The notes beneath the pieces were generated by a model. The model was not told where the DNA came from, did no database searches, and saw only the letters and a list, made by a program, of their open reading frames with translations. Positions 23,818-32,616 of a DNA stretch of 64,000 nucleotides are shown here, one piece after another (position 1 is the first letter of the stretch; the number at the start of each line of letters is the position of its first letter). The translations under genes and the position numbers were made by a program. Where the stretch lies: positions 124,001-188,000 of the forward strand of contig JAVEWJ010000001.1 in NCBI GenBank assembly GCA_034004605.1, written 5' to 3'. This DNA comes from JAVEWJ01 sp034004605 (GTDB taxonomy: Bacteria > Patescibacteriota > Gracilibacteria > UBA1369 > LOWO2-01-FULL-3).

Positions 23818-24741
23818 CTAGTTTTTTATTATTTGCACTTCTTCCACAAGGTCGATGTCGAATTTTTCTTTTACCGTGGATTTGATTAGGCTTATTAAAT
23901 CGAGCATATCTTTGGATGTGGCGCTTCCCGTGTTTATAAGGAAATTTGCGTGTTTTTCGGAAACTTTAGCACCTCCGATTTGATGACCTTTGAGACCCGA
24001 TTGTTCGATGAGCATTCCAGCCGGGCGTTCCGGAGATGGATTTTTGAAGAAAGAGCCCGCGGAAAAGCCGAAAGGCTGCTTTTGGAGGCGGAAATTTATA
24101 GCTTCATCGAGTTGGGATTTTTGTTCTTCTTTTGAAATTGATAGCGGAGAGAGGGCGAAAACCGCGCTTAAAACAATCTTTTTATTCGTTTTTAATACGC
24201 TGTGGCGGTAAGAAAAATCCATTTGTTCAAGTGGAATCGTTTCTATTTCGAGGGTGTCGGGATTTAAGACTTTTGCCTCTTTGAGGATATCTTTTGTTTC
24301 AAGGCCATGACAACCGGCATTTCCTCTTACGGCGCCGCCAACGGTACCGGGGAGGGATGCCCATTTTTCGAGGCCTTGAAGGTTATTGTCGACGCTGAAG
24401 TTTACGAGTTTTGAAATGAGAGTGCCTGAAGATGCGAGAATGTCGGTGCCAAAAATCTCCATATATTGATTGTCCATGCGGATAACAAGACCATTAAATC
24501 CTTCATCGGGGAATAGGAGATTTGAGCCTCCGGAAAGGATAAAATAGGGCAATTCGTGTTCTTTGGCGAAAGAGATTAGAGAGGGGAGATGGCTTTCGTC
24601 TTCGAGGTTGTAAAAATAGCTTGCGAAGCCGCCAAGTCGAAAAGTGGTATATCTGGAAATCGATTCGTTTAGCTTGCCTTTCGGAAAGGATTTTAGGAAT
24701 TGGTCCGATACTTGCGCCATTTGAAATTTATTAAAGTGCAT
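23818..24741 (-). CDS. murB: UDP-N-acetylenolpyruvoylglucosamine reductase
   Basis: Second committed step of peptidoglycan precursor synthesis (UDP-MurNAc formation, FAD/NADPH). 307 residues. FAD-binding PCMH fold with RLGGFASYF, YFILSGGSNLLF and GTVGGAVRGNAG. The C-terminal substrate domain has SAGSFFKNP with the catalytic serine and LIEQSGLKGHQIGGAKVSEKHANFLIN; the shorter loop organisation resembles type II MurB. A second ATG seven codons in is possible. Together with murI and murD it shows a complete wall pathway is likely. Confidence 0.93.
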   Translation of the reverse strand: MHFNKFQMAQVSDQFLKSFPKGKLNESISRYTTFRLGGFASYFYNLEDESHLPSLISFAKEHELPYFILSGGSNLLFPDEGFNGLVIRMDNQYMEIFGTDILASSGTLISKLVNFSVDNNLQGLEKWASLPGTVGGAVRGNAGCHGLETKDILKEAKVLNPDTLEIETIPLEQMDFSYRHSVLKTNKKIVLSAVFALSPLSISKEEQKSQLDEAINFRLQKQPFGFSAGSFFKNPSPERPAGMLIEQSGLKGHQIGGAKVSEKHANFLINTGSATSKDMLDLISLIKSTVKEKFDIDLVEEVQIIKN

Positions 24742-24825
24742 TCAGTGTAGCAGGTTTTTTTAATTTTTGAATAAAATTTGACAAAGTGGAGCGTTTTAAA
24801 TAATATTGGCGCGTAATTTTGACGA

Positions 24826-24901
24826 GCCACTTTAGCTCAGCTGGTAGAGCAACGGTTTTGTAAACCGTGGGTCGTCGGTTCAAATCCGACAAGTGGCTCC
24901 A
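24826..24901 (+). tRNA. tRNA-Thr(TGT)
   Basis: Acceptor GCCACTT/AAGTGGC, D-arm AGCTCAGCTGGTAGAGC, anticodon loop TTTGTAA with anticodon TGT in the stem ACGGT/ACCGT, T-arm GGTTCAAATCC. Discriminator T and CCA encoded (24899-24901). Confidence 0.95.
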
Positions 24902-25014
24902 TTTTTATGTGTAAAAAAAGGTAGTCGTACCATTTTGGGCGATTGGCTATATGGTGAAAAGCGGTAAAATGGCGTTTTTTGTTTGATAAAAAGTTATTAA
25001 TAAATCTATTTTTC

Positions 25015-25044
25015 AAGACAGCTTCTTTAATTGCCTGGTATTAT
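25015..25044 (+). promoter_or_regulatory. Predicted promoter, first small orphan
   Basis: AAGACA (25015-25020), 18-base spacer, TATTAT (25039-25044); ATG follows after 19 bases. Confidence 0.55.
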
Positions 25045-25063
25045 GTTTTTGTAATTAAAATAT

Positions 25064-25264
25064 ATGGAAGAAGGAAGTTCAAAAATGGGACGGAAGGAAG
25101 GGGCGGAGGAGCGAGCTTTTTTGGTTTTGCCTACTATAAATACTGCTGAAAAGCCTGGCCAAGAAATTGATGCTTTGACTGAAGCGATCGAAAGGACTGC
25201 TTTAAATGCGATTGCTGACGCTAGAGGTGCTAAGCGTCGGAGAGACACTGTTCGGACACTTTGA
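25064..25264 (+). CDS. Small orphan protein, paralogue of the next gene
   Basis: 66 residues, charged, no TM. The C-terminal half LTEAIERTALNAIADARGAKRRRD aligns by eye with LRKEVHLAALNAIKDSERSIDDRN of the protein at 25377. The start codon context (AATATATGGAAG) and the GG-TATTAT promoter are also shared, indicating duplication. No Shine-Dalgarno site is obvious. Function unknown. Confidence 0.65.
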   Translation: MEEGSSKMGRKEGAEERAFLVLPTINTAEKPGQEIDALTEAIERTALNAIADARGAKRRRDTVRTL

Positions 25265-25325
25265 GTAGCTAATTTTAAGAAAAAACCTAATATTGTGTGA
25301 AAAAAATTAGATTAACAAAATTTTC

Positions 25326-25354
25326 TCGACAAAGACTAAAAAGATTGGTATTAT
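25326..25354 (+). promoter_or_regulatory. Predicted promoter, second small orphan
   Basis: TCGACA (25326-25331), 17-base spacer ending in TTGG, TATTAT (25349-25354); ATG after 22 bases. Confidence 0.6.
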
Positions 25355-25376
25355 TAGCTTGTAATAAACAATATAT

Positions 25377-25577
25377 ATGGAAGGAGCAAGTTTAAATGGA
25401 GGAAGATATGAGGGATTAACCGTTCCTGAGAAGGGCGGTAAAAAGCCGGAAATTATTGTTATGCGCGAGAAAAAGGGGACTGAAAGACTCCGGAAAGAAG
25501 TTCATTTAGCTGCGCTTAACGCCATTAAAGATAGCGAAAGAAGTATTGATGACAGAAATTCTTCCTTTAATTTTTAA
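25377..25577 (+). CDS. Small orphan protein, paralogue of the previous gene
   Basis: 66 residues, basic, soluble. Shares the AALNAI helix with the protein at 25064. It lies 63 bases before the large orphan at 25641 and has its own promoter. No family recognised. Confidence 0.65.
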   Translation: MEGASLNGGRYEGLTVPEKGGKKPEIIVMREKKGTERLRKEVHLAALNAIKDSERSIDDRNSSFNF

Positions 25578-25640
25578 TCAGTTCTTGATTTTTTAGAAAA
25601 AAGCTTTATAAGTTTTAAAAGTGTTTTATTAAAGCTATTT

Positions 25641-27479
25641 ATGACAAAAGAAGAAAAACCTTTTTTGGGTTCTGTTGATTCAAAAGAAGTTGAAATAATA
25701 GAGAATGGAGTTGTTGAGAGGAGTAGGACTGAATCCGTAGAAGAATTAATTCCTGACTTAACTGAATCCCTACAATTACACAGTGAGGAAATTACTGAAA
25801 TTTCTCGTGAGATAAACCTATCGGCTATTATGGGAGTAATTGACGATGTATATGCTGATAATTTACAAAAAAAAGAAGCTATTGATGCATTTTTACTAAG
25901 TCCAGAGGGAAAAACAAAGGCTTTAAGAGAAATTGGTAATGAGGCATATAAAATTGTTTCCGAAAGTCTTGCTGAGCTTTTTGTAATACTCGAAAAATGT
26001 GGATTGCCAGCTAAAATTAGAGAGGAGCTACTCATAACCACAAAACTTTCAATTTCTCAAAAAATTGCGCCTAGTTTAATTTTGAATATTTACAACTCAA
26101 TTAAAATTAAAGCTTTGGAAAGCCAAAACACAGAATTAATCTCAGAGATAAACCAACTTATACAAGACTTAAATACGCTTTCAATACGATATTCCAGTCT
26201 AAGACTAATGACGCATATTTCTGAATATAAACCAACATTACCTTCTGCTTTCTCGTTTAGAGAAGATATGAACGATTTTCTGATTGATGTTGTAAAAAAA
26301 AATACTGCGTATTCATTTTTAATGGTAAAAATTAGTGACCCGAGAGAGAAAAAAGGTGGGACTCCCGGCATAAAGCTTGATAAATATACTACTAATCAAA
26401 TTGTTTCCTTAGTTAAGGCTTTTAGATTGTTTCTTTTTATGAGTTCGGACTTATATAAACAAGAAGTTCAAAAAAATCAAAATCAGAGTACAACTGAAGA
26501 GCCATGCACAGATGAAAATTCAGATGATTTTGATTTGGATATTACAGTTGAAGATCCTGTAGTTGAAACAACGGAAGAGGATGACTCACCGACTCTTTCA
26601 CTTCAAGAACTTGCGATCACAGAAATTTTTGAAGGAGGAGTTCTAAGTAATGATTTTTTGAATAATTGCAGAGAAGAAGAATCCTTATCTGAACACAACT
26701 CTGAAACAGCTCCCGGAGACTTGGAAATCTTAAGGCTTAACGCAGCTGAAAGGCTTAGAGAAATTCGAGAATTTAATGAAAACAAGGCATATAGACTAAA
26801 TAAGGATGTAATTATTTTTGCATGTGAAATACCTCTTCAAGAAATACTAAAAAGAATTCATAGACTTTTTGACTTCCTAGATGAAAAAAAAGTAAGAATT
26901 GATTATCATATTTCTTTAACTGAACTAGATCAAACAAACTTTAAAGAATTATGCCAAACAAAGGGAATAAATTCCTCTAATAAAATCATTCAAAAACAAA
27001 CAATGTATGAAGCATTAATTAAGCAACTAAATCTTGGGATTTCATCTTTGATTAATCTTCAAACTCAAGTTCGAAACAGATATATTTATGAAAGTATCGC
27101 CCGTGAACTCCTTCTTAGAAGAGAAAGACTGCAAGGAAAATCAAAGGTTTCGATTAAAAAACTTGAATTCGATTCGACTAAAGGTCAAGACATCGATACA
27201 ATTTCACTAGATCTTCTTGAAAAAATACAATCTGCCTCACGAGATGAGGAATTGAGACAAGAAAAACCAAACACAGGCATAATCCCCCCAATAACGACAA
27301 GAAATGAGCCAAAAATTGCAATAGGGAAATTCGTTTCATTTGGTGACGACCCGACACTATCAGTGGAAAAAAGGGAATCAATGGGTATGCCATCAATGAG
27401 AGAAATGCCACAATATTTGGATTTTGATGTGTTCATACAAACCGGAAAAGAGCTTTCAAAAAGACAACTTCTTAAATAA
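25641..27479 (+). CDS. Large helical orphan protein
   Basis: 612 residues, predicted largely alpha-helical, with no TM or signal peptide. Region about 45-270 is a continuous helical domain. About 285-325 is an acidic linker (TEEPCTDENSDDFDLDITVEDP). About 350-510 is a second helical domain (AAERLREIREFNENKAYRL). The tail is less ordered. The acidic mid-linker recalls the orphans at 55226 and 57769. RluA starts five bases downstream, so the two may be cotranscribed. Function unknown. Confidence 0.8.
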   Translation: MTKEEKPFLGSVDSKEVEIIENGVVERSRTESVEELIPDLTESLQLHSEEITEISREINLSAIMGVIDDVYADNLQKKEAIDAFLLSPEGKTKALREIGNEAYKIVSESLAELFVILEKCGLPAKIREELLITTKLSISQKIAPSLILNIYNSIKIKALESQNTELISEINQLIQDLNTLSIRYSSLRLMTHISEYKPTLPSAFSFREDMNDFLIDVVKKNTAYSFLMVKISDPREKKGGTPGIKLDKYTTNQIVSLVKAFRLFLFMSSDLYKQEVQKNQNQSTTEEPCTDENSDDFDLDITVEDPVVETTEEDDSPTLSLQELAITEIFEGGVLSNDFLNNCREEESLSEHNSETAPGDLEILRLNAAERLREIREFNENKAYRLNKDVIIFACEIPLQEILKRIHRLFDFLDEKKVRIDYHISLTELDQTNFKELCQTKGINSSNKIIQKQTMYEALIKQLNLGISSLINLQTQVRNRYIYESIARELLLRRERLQGKSKVSIKKLEFDSTKGQDIDTISLDLLEKIQSASRDEELRQEKPNTGIIPPITTRNEPKIAIGKFVSFGDDPTLSVEKRESMGMPSMREMPQYLDFDVFIQTGKELSKRQLLK

Positions 27480-27484
27480 GAACA

Positions 27485-28360
27485 ATGAAAAAATATATAG
27501 TTCCAAAAAATTTGGATGGTGTGCCGATTGGGCATTTTATTGAAAAAGAATTTTCTAAAGGTTATTTGAAGAGCGTTATGAGAAAAAAAGCTGTACGGGT
27601 AAATGGAGAAAAAGTTTCTTTGGATTATGTGCTTGAGGAGGGGGATGAGATTGAGTTTTTTCTAAAATTTGAGCCTCTAAAACGAGTCGAGCTTGATGTA
27701 ATTTTCGAAAATGAGGATTTTTTTGTTATAAATAAGCCATTTGGAGTAGCTGTGCATGCGGGAGAAGGTGTAAAAGAAAAAGAGGCTTTGACGAGTCTTC
27801 TTGGAGAAAAATTTGGAAAATATTATTTGGTCCACAGGCTAGACTTGAATACGAGTGGTGCGCTTATTGTAGCGAAGAATCCTGAAACACAGGAAGTGTT
27901 TAAAAATATGTTTAGAGATGGGAAAATTACAAAAGAATATCTGGCGCTAGTCCTTGGAAGTCTAAAAAAGGGCGTAATCGATGACAAACTTGAAGGAAGA
28001 AAAGGACAGGAAGTGGAGGCTAAGACCTTTTATGATCCGATGGGGCAATATCCCGATGACGGAGTAAGCTATTTGACGGTGCGCATTGAGCATGGAAGGT
28101 TTCATCAGATAAGAAAGCATTTTTCAATGATAAAGCATCCTATTGCGGGAGATCAGAAATATGGCGAATATGATGTGAATCGGCTATTGGCTAAGAAATT
28201 CGGCTTAAAAAGACAATTTTTGCACGCGAGTCGTATATATTTCAGCTGGAAAGGAGAGCCTATGTCTATAAAAGCTTATTTGTCGGCGGATCTAGAGAAA
28301 GTGATTAGTCAACTTAATAAAAACAAGAAAAAGGCGAAAAACGAGGATTATTTTGAATAG
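27485..28360 (+). CDS. RluA family pseudouridine synthase
   Basis: 291 residues. An N-terminal S4 RNA-binding domain (about 12-70, KSVMRKKAVRVNGEKVSLDYVLEEGDEIEF) precedes the catalytic domain, whose signature YLVHRLDLNTSGALIVAK contains the catalytic Asp. GRFHQIRKHFSMIKHPIAGDQKYG is the conserved RluA C-motif. It converts uridine to pseudouridine in rRNA or tRNA; whether RluC- or RluD-type cannot be told. Confidence 0.92.
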   Translation: MKKYIVPKNLDGVPIGHFIEKEFSKGYLKSVMRKKAVRVNGEKVSLDYVLEEGDEIEFFLKFEPLKRVELDVIFENEDFFVINKPFGVAVHAGEGVKEKEALTSLLGEKFGKYYLVHRLDLNTSGALIVAKNPETQEVFKNMFRDGKITKEYLALVLGSLKKGVIDDKLEGRKGQEVEAKTFYDPMGQYPDDGVSYLTVRIEHGRFHQIRKHFSMIKHPIAGDQKYGEYDVNRLLAKKFGLKRQFLHASRIYFSWKGEPMSIKAYLSADLEKVISQLNKNKKKAKNEDYFE

Positions 28361-28416
28361 ACGAGCTGTCGAAAAGTGGCTTTTGTCGGCGGATACCAAT
28401 ATTTTTTCAATATAAA

Positions 28417-28452
28417 AACAACCCATATTGTGTGAACTGGGCTGTTTTTTTG
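28417..28452. terminator. Bidirectional terminator between rluA-type and ahpC genes
   Basis: Imperfect stem AACAACCCA/TGGGCTGTT with a run of T after it on both strands, lying between convergent genes. Confidence 0.75.
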
Positions 28453-28462
28453 TGTGGTTTTT

Positions 28463-29029
28463 TTAGATTTTTCCAACTAAGTCGATGCCGGGGGTTAAGG
28501 TCTTTTCTCCTTTATGCCAACTTGCGGGGCAGGCTTCCCCCTTATTTTCTCTCACAAATCTTGCGGCTTCGATTTTTCGAATTAATTCTGTTGCACTTCT
28601 TCCAATCGAGTTGTCGTGGACCTCAAAGGCTTTGAGAACGCCATCCGGATCTACAATAAAGGTACCTCTTCGAGCAAGGCCTTCCTCAGCAATATAGACT
28701 CCACATGCCTTTGTAAGCTCTGCTGTCGGGTCGGCTAGCATTGGGAAATTGATTTTTTTAATCGCAGGGGATGCGTCATGCCATGCTTTGTGAACAAAGG
28801 CTGTATCCGTACTTACGCTTAATATTTCTGTATCAAGTTCTTTGAATTTTTCGTAGTGGTCAGCTAGTTCGCTTAATTCAGTGGGGCATACGAATGTAAA
28901 GTCCGCAGGGTAGAAAAATAAAACGAGCCATTTTCCTTTGTAATCGGCAAGTGAAATTTTTTCAAACTGATCGTTGTGATAAGCCTCCAGCGTTAATTCT
29001 GGAATTGGCTTGTTGATTTCTAGTTCCAT
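28463..29029 (-). CDS. ahpC: Peroxiredoxin AhpC (typical 2-Cys)
   Basis: 188 residues. Peroxidatic Cys48 in FFYPADFTFVCPTELSEL and resolving Cys167 in GEACPASW give a typical 2-Cys AhpC that reduces hydrogen and alkyl peroxides. The reductase AhpF is not nearby, so thioredoxin or another donor would be needed. Divergent promoter region shared with the orphan at 29196. Confidence 0.95.
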   Translation of the reverse strand: MELEINKPIPELTLEAYHNDQFEKISLADYKGKWLVLFFYPADFTFVCPTELSELADHYEKFKELDTEILSVSTDTAFVHKAWHDASPAIKKINFPMLADPTAELTKACGVYIAEEGLARRGTFIVDPDGVLKAFEVHDNSIGRSATELIRKIEAARFVRENKGEACPASWHKGEKTLTPGIDLVGKI

Positions 29030-29095
29030 ATAATTTTTGGTTAATAGATGGAAAAGTATTTTAGCATATTTTTTTTTGTGGGACTGGAGTTTTTG

Positions 29096-29124
29096 TTGAC
29101 AAAAATGGCGAGATTTATTAGAAA
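29096..29124 (+). promoter_or_regulatory. Predicted promoter upstream of the 55-residue orphan
   Basis: TTGACA (29096-29101), 17-base spacer, TAGAAA (29119-29124). Confidence 0.55.
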
Positions 29125-29152
29125 AGTTTTGTTCGAATATAAATTTTTCGTC

Positions 29153-29172
29153 ATATCAAAAAACTTTGATAT
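29153..29172. repeat. Leader hairpin ATATCAAA/TTTGATAT
   Basis: Perfect 8-bp inverted repeat with an AAAC loop, between the promoter at 29096 and the ATG at 29196. Could be an operator or a leader stem. Confidence 0.5.
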
Positions 29173-29195
29173 ATCATTATTTAATTAATATAAAT

Positions 29196-29363
29196 ATGCA
29201 AGACGGTAGAGAATGTCCTGAATTAATAAAAAATGTTGAAGAAACGGATAAACAAAAGTCTCCAGAAGCAGAAATATCAGGTAAGACTGATGGATCAGGA
29301 GATTCAGATGTAGAAAACATTAGCCAAGGTATTCTTGCATATATGAACCGTTTTCATTGTTAA
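29196..29363 (+). CDS. Small acidic orphan protein
   Basis: 55 residues from ATG 29196, acidic and probably disordered (SGKTDGSGDSDVEN), ending MNRFHC. Support comes from the strong upstream promoter and the ATG context typical of the window's orphans (TATAAATATG). No family recognised. Confidence 0.5.
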   Translation: MQDGRECPELIKNVEETDKQKSPEAEISGKTDGSGDSDVENISQGILAYMNRFHC

Positions 29364-29483
29364 TTACAGAAGAAAGTATTTATAAAGAGAAGAGATTAAA
29401 TATCTGTTTGGGGATTGATTTTTAGAAATTTGATTTTAAATCTTTTGCGTGAGATATTGTTTTTCGTAAATAAAAAAATAAAA

Positions 29484-30236
29484 ATGGCAAAAAAAAGAAA
29501 AATTAAATTTCGCCTTTTGTATGCTGTGTTTCCGTTAATTGGTATTTTTATTTTCGGAGCAATTTATTTTGCACTTTTCCAAATTCCGCAAATTCAAAAA
29601 ATGGAATTTTTGGATCTTTCCCTTCGGGCTTGGCACATTCAAAATAGTCTTAAAGAATTTTTTGTTCCGCAGGATTATATTGAAAAGATGTCATTAAGTA
29701 GCTCTTGGGACGATCTTTCAATTAAGTTTAAAGAAGTGGATAAATCTAGAGAAAAAAGAGCGACACTTTTTGCTCAAGAGCTTTCGATAATTCGAAAAAG
29801 TTGCGAAGAAAATAGGTATTGCAAAAAAAGTGAATTCGGACTCCTTGCTATCAACAATCTGGAGGGCTTTGCTGATGCCCTTAAAAACGGCGATACGACC
29901 CTTGCTCAAGTGTACGACAACAATTCAACCGATTTTATGAGAATGTACAAATACGACATTTATAAGCTTCAAGGTGGCTTGGATAATTTATATCTATCCC
30001 GAATTGTGGCTCTCGGAAACGCCGACTTGCTTCTCACAAAAATGTTTTTGAAAATGGACACCGATTGTAAAAAAATCTCTGAAGTGTTTTTCGAGGATCC
30101 GCTTTTCAAAAAATATTGCAGTGAAGAAAGAATATATGGCGAAATAAAAGAAAAAACTTGTTACATGGAAAATTTACTCAGTGGGGGGAAAGATTGTGTT
30201 CGTTCAAAAGCATACCTTAAACAAATTTTACAATGA
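29484..30236 (+). CDS. Single-pass membrane protein of unknown function
   Basis: 250 residues from ATG 29484, picked because MAKKRKIKF gives a basic inside end before the TM helix (LLYAVFPLIGIFIFGAIYFALF). The outside part (about 35-250) is helical with eight cysteines (KSCEENRYCKK, DCKKI, KYCSEE, KTCYMEN, KDCVRS), suggesting disulphides. It overlaps the protease-SLH gene by ATGA, so the two are coupled and may act together at the surface. Confidence 0.75.
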   Translation: MAKKRKIKFRLLYAVFPLIGIFIFGAIYFALFQIPQIQKMEFLDLSLRAWHIQNSLKEFFVPQDYIEKMSLSSSWDDLSIKFKEVDKSREKRATLFAQELSIIRKSCEENRYCKKSEFGLLAINNLEGFADALKNGDTTLAQVYDNNSTDFMRMYKYDIYKLQGGLDNLYLSRIVALGNADLLLTKMFLKMDTDCKKISEVFFEDPLFKKYCSEERIYGEIKEKTCYMENLLSGGKDCVRSKAYLKQILQ

Positions 30237-31576
30237 AAAAAATCATTTTCGGTCTTTTTGTTTCCTTAATGTTTTCGGGCGTGGCCTCCGCTTCAGCCCT
30301 GCAATATTTCGAATCAATACCCTCTGTTGTCATGATTGAAAGTTTCAATGAATACGGGGAAGAGCTTTATGGTAGCGGATTTTTCATCAGTACCGATTCT
30401 TACATACTGACCGTTGCACATATTATCATCGATGAGAGCACCGGAAAGCCTTACAAAACCATAAATATTTGCACAATCGAAGATGAATATTCCAATCCAT
30501 ACTGCGAATTTTCGGCTAAAGTAATCGCTTTCGATAAAGAAAAAGATTTGGCAATTCTCGTTCCAAATTATTATTTGGATGAGGACGAAAATGTAACTAC
30601 GGAAAAAGTAGATATTGATACCCTACAAAGACCATATATCGATATGGCCGATTTCCTTCCGAAAATCGGTGAAAAAATCATGATCTTAGGATTTCCTTAT
30701 GCGAGCCAGCTTTCGAGCATCACTTTGACGGAAGGTATTGTGAGCGGTTTCTCAAAGGACGAGGAGGGAGTAGTAAAAGAGATTGCTACGGATGCTACAA
30801 TAAATCCTGGCAATTCCGGTGGTCCCGTTTATAATTTGGACGAAAGAGTCGTGGGTGTTGTAATCGCAATTTCCACGGATGGAATAGGCGGAAATTACGG
30901 TTATGTTATTTCAAACGATTTGATTTATTATTGGTTTATGGATCTTGCAGACCAGGGTTTTTTAAATCCGGAATTTGTGAGCGAAGTGTTTACAAACGAT
31001 GAATCGCCGACTTCGAATATTGGCGAGCCTATTCTTCCGGAAGACGGTTCTCCAATCTTTTCGGATGTAGAAGTATCGCATAAATATGCACTTGCTATAA
31101 GCTATCTCAAAGAATGGGGAATTTTAAACGGATATAGCGATGGAAGTTTTAAACCTGAAAACGAAATCAACAGGGCTGAACTACTCAAAGTTCTCACGCT
31201 TGCGGCCGGACACTCACCTTCGGAGGCTTACGGAAATTGTTTTCCGGATGTAAAAGATGGTTGGTTTGCACCTTATGTGTGCTTTGCAAGAACAAAAGGA
31301 TGGATTAACGGATATGCGGACGGGACATTTAAACCAAGCCAATCAGTATCCAAAGCGGAAGCTTTGAAAATGATTTTTAACGCTTTTGAAATAGAGGTAG
31401 CTGGAACCGACTCTGATGTGTATAAAGATGTAAAAGTGGGAAGTTGGTATACGGACTTCGTATACTCTGCAGATTTCCTTGGCATTCTGGACGACAATGG
31501 ACTTTTCTTCCAGCCAAATAGCAACTTGAGAAGAGGTCAACTTAGCGAATATATTTTCCGAGCATTAAGCATTTAG
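30233..31576 (+). CDS. HtrA-like serine protease with SLH repeats
   Basis: 447 residues. Signal peptide (about 1-21). Trypsin-like domain about 25-240 with His63 (LTVAHII), Asp105 (DKEKDLAIL) and Ser195 (NPGNSGGPVY); no PDZ domain follows. Residues about 265-447 hold three SLH repeats (FSDVEVSHKYALAISYLKEW..., FPDVKDGWFAPYVCFARTKG..., YKDVKVGSWYTDFVYSADFLG...). A wall-anchored protease for surface-protein processing or quality control is the likely role. The replacement of PDZ by SLH is notable. Coupled to the upstream membrane protein. Confidence 0.92.
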   Translation: MKKIIFGLFVSLMFSGVASASALQYFESIPSVVMIESFNEYGEELYGSGFFISTDSYILTVAHIIIDESTGKPYKTINICTIEDEYSNPYCEFSAKVIAFDKEKDLAILVPNYYLDEDENVTTEKVDIDTLQRPYIDMADFLPKIGEKIMILGFPYASQLSSITLTEGIVSGFSKDEEGVVKEIATDATINPGNSGGPVYNLDERVVGVVIAISTDGIGGNYGYVISNDLIYYWFMDLADQGFLNPEFVSEVFTNDESPTSNIGEPILPEDGSPIFSDVEVSHKYALAISYLKEWGILNGYSDGSFKPENEINRAELLKVLTLAAGHSPSEAYGNCFPDVKDGWFAPYVCFARTKGWINGYADGTFKPSQSVSKAEALKMIFNAFEIEVAGTDSDVYKDVKVGSWYTDFVYSADFLGILDDNGLFFQPNSNLRRGQLSEYIFRALSI

Positions 31577-31645
31577 AAAATAGCTTGCGCATACGAGATT
31601 TTCGATTATAATCATTTTGCGTTTCGAGAAAAAATGGTATGCCGT

Positions 31646-31731
31646 GGGTAGGTACCAAAGCGGTCAAATGGAACAGACTGTAAATCTGTCGGCTCGCGCC
31701 TTCGCTGGTTCGAATCCAGCCCTGCCCACCA
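31646..31731 (+). tRNA. tRNA-Tyr(GTA)
   Basis: Class II tRNA: acceptor GGGTAGG/CCTGCCC (one G-U pair), anticodon stem-loop CAGA-CTGTAAA-TCTG with GTA, long variable arm (CGGCTCGCGCCTTCG), T-arm GCTGG-TTCGAAT-CCAGC. Discriminator A and CCA encoded (31729-31731). Confidence 0.95.
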
Positions 31732-31848
31732 ATGATGTGGATCCCAAAAAGTGGATACGGGTTTTGAAGTATCCAAATGTTTAAAAAATCTCTTAGCAAT
31801 TTTTTTTGCAGTCTGTATAATTTTTGCAAAAGATTTAACCTCAAATCT

Positions 31849-32616
31849 ATGAAAACAAAGTTTTTTATTATCGGGTTTTTAAGTGCGCTTGCCATTTTCG
31901 CCCTTTCGGGTGGAGTGTTTGCAACCAGGGAATATTCAAAATATTTCAGTGATGTCAAAGATGACCAATGGTACTACTCCGCTGTAATGGAGCTTTCGGA
32001 AGAGGGACTTATAAACGGTTACAGTGATGGCACTTTCGGTGTCGGTAAAAATATTACAAGAGAAGAGGCTGCGAAACTTTTTTATTTAACAAACCTCCGA
32101 ATAGCTAAGCTTGAAGGTCAAATCGCCGAACTTGAAGGAAGTACTCCAAATAACGAATCCGTAGATGAAGAGGATGAGGAGGTAGCGGAAACCGACGAAG
32201 ATTCTTCGGAGGAAAGCGAAGGAACTATTGATGAAGAGCAAATTGTTTTAAATGTGACTGTGGATCTGGAAAGCGAATCTACGATGCCTGCCGGATATTC
32301 CCTTTTTGAAGAGGATTTGAAAAACTTCAAAGTATATGTGCCTTCATTATATTTCTGGGATAACAGCATAGGTGAATCTAGAAAAAGTGAGGGGTATCTT
32401 TGGAGAACCGAATTTTCACTTGATGATTTTGCTACAGTGGAAGAAGCGGAAGTGGATTTTGCAATATCCGTAGTGGATCCTGATTTGGTGGAATCCGACA
32501 GTGAAGTACTCATTTTTGTGAACAGAGATGCAGATACAAAATTTTTATTGGAAGGAAAACTTGCAATTATGAAAGATTTGCAGAAAATAGCTGCAAGCTT
32601 TAAAACGATTCAATGA
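31849..32616 (+). CDS. SLH-domain protein with acidic linker
   Basis: 255 residues from ATG 31849, which gives a proper signal peptide (FFIIGFLSALAIFALSGGVFA). One SLH repeat (YFSDVKDDQWYYSAVMELSEEGLINGYSDGTF), a short coiled coil (LRIAKLEGQIAELEG), an acidic linker (about 100-140), and a C-terminal beta-rich domain of unknown type. Probably wall-bound. Overlaps the dus gene by ATGA. Confidence 0.85.
   Translation: MKTKFFIIGFLSALAIFALSGGVFATREYSKYFSDVKDDQWYYSAVMELSEEGLINGYSDGTFGVGKNITREEAAKLFYLTNLRIAKLEGQIAELEGSTPNNESVDEEDEEVAETDEDSSEESEGTIDEEQIVLNVTVDLESESTMPAGYSLFEEDLKNFKVYVPSLYFWDNSIGESRKSEGYLWRTEFSLDDFATVEEAEVDFAISVVDPDLVESDSEVLIFVNRDADTKFLLEGKLAIMKDLQKIAASFKTIQ

Noticed and set aside
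31542..31958. 138-codon minus-strand frame over tRNA-Tyr
   Set aside because: It crosses the tRNA and the starts of two real plus-strand genes.
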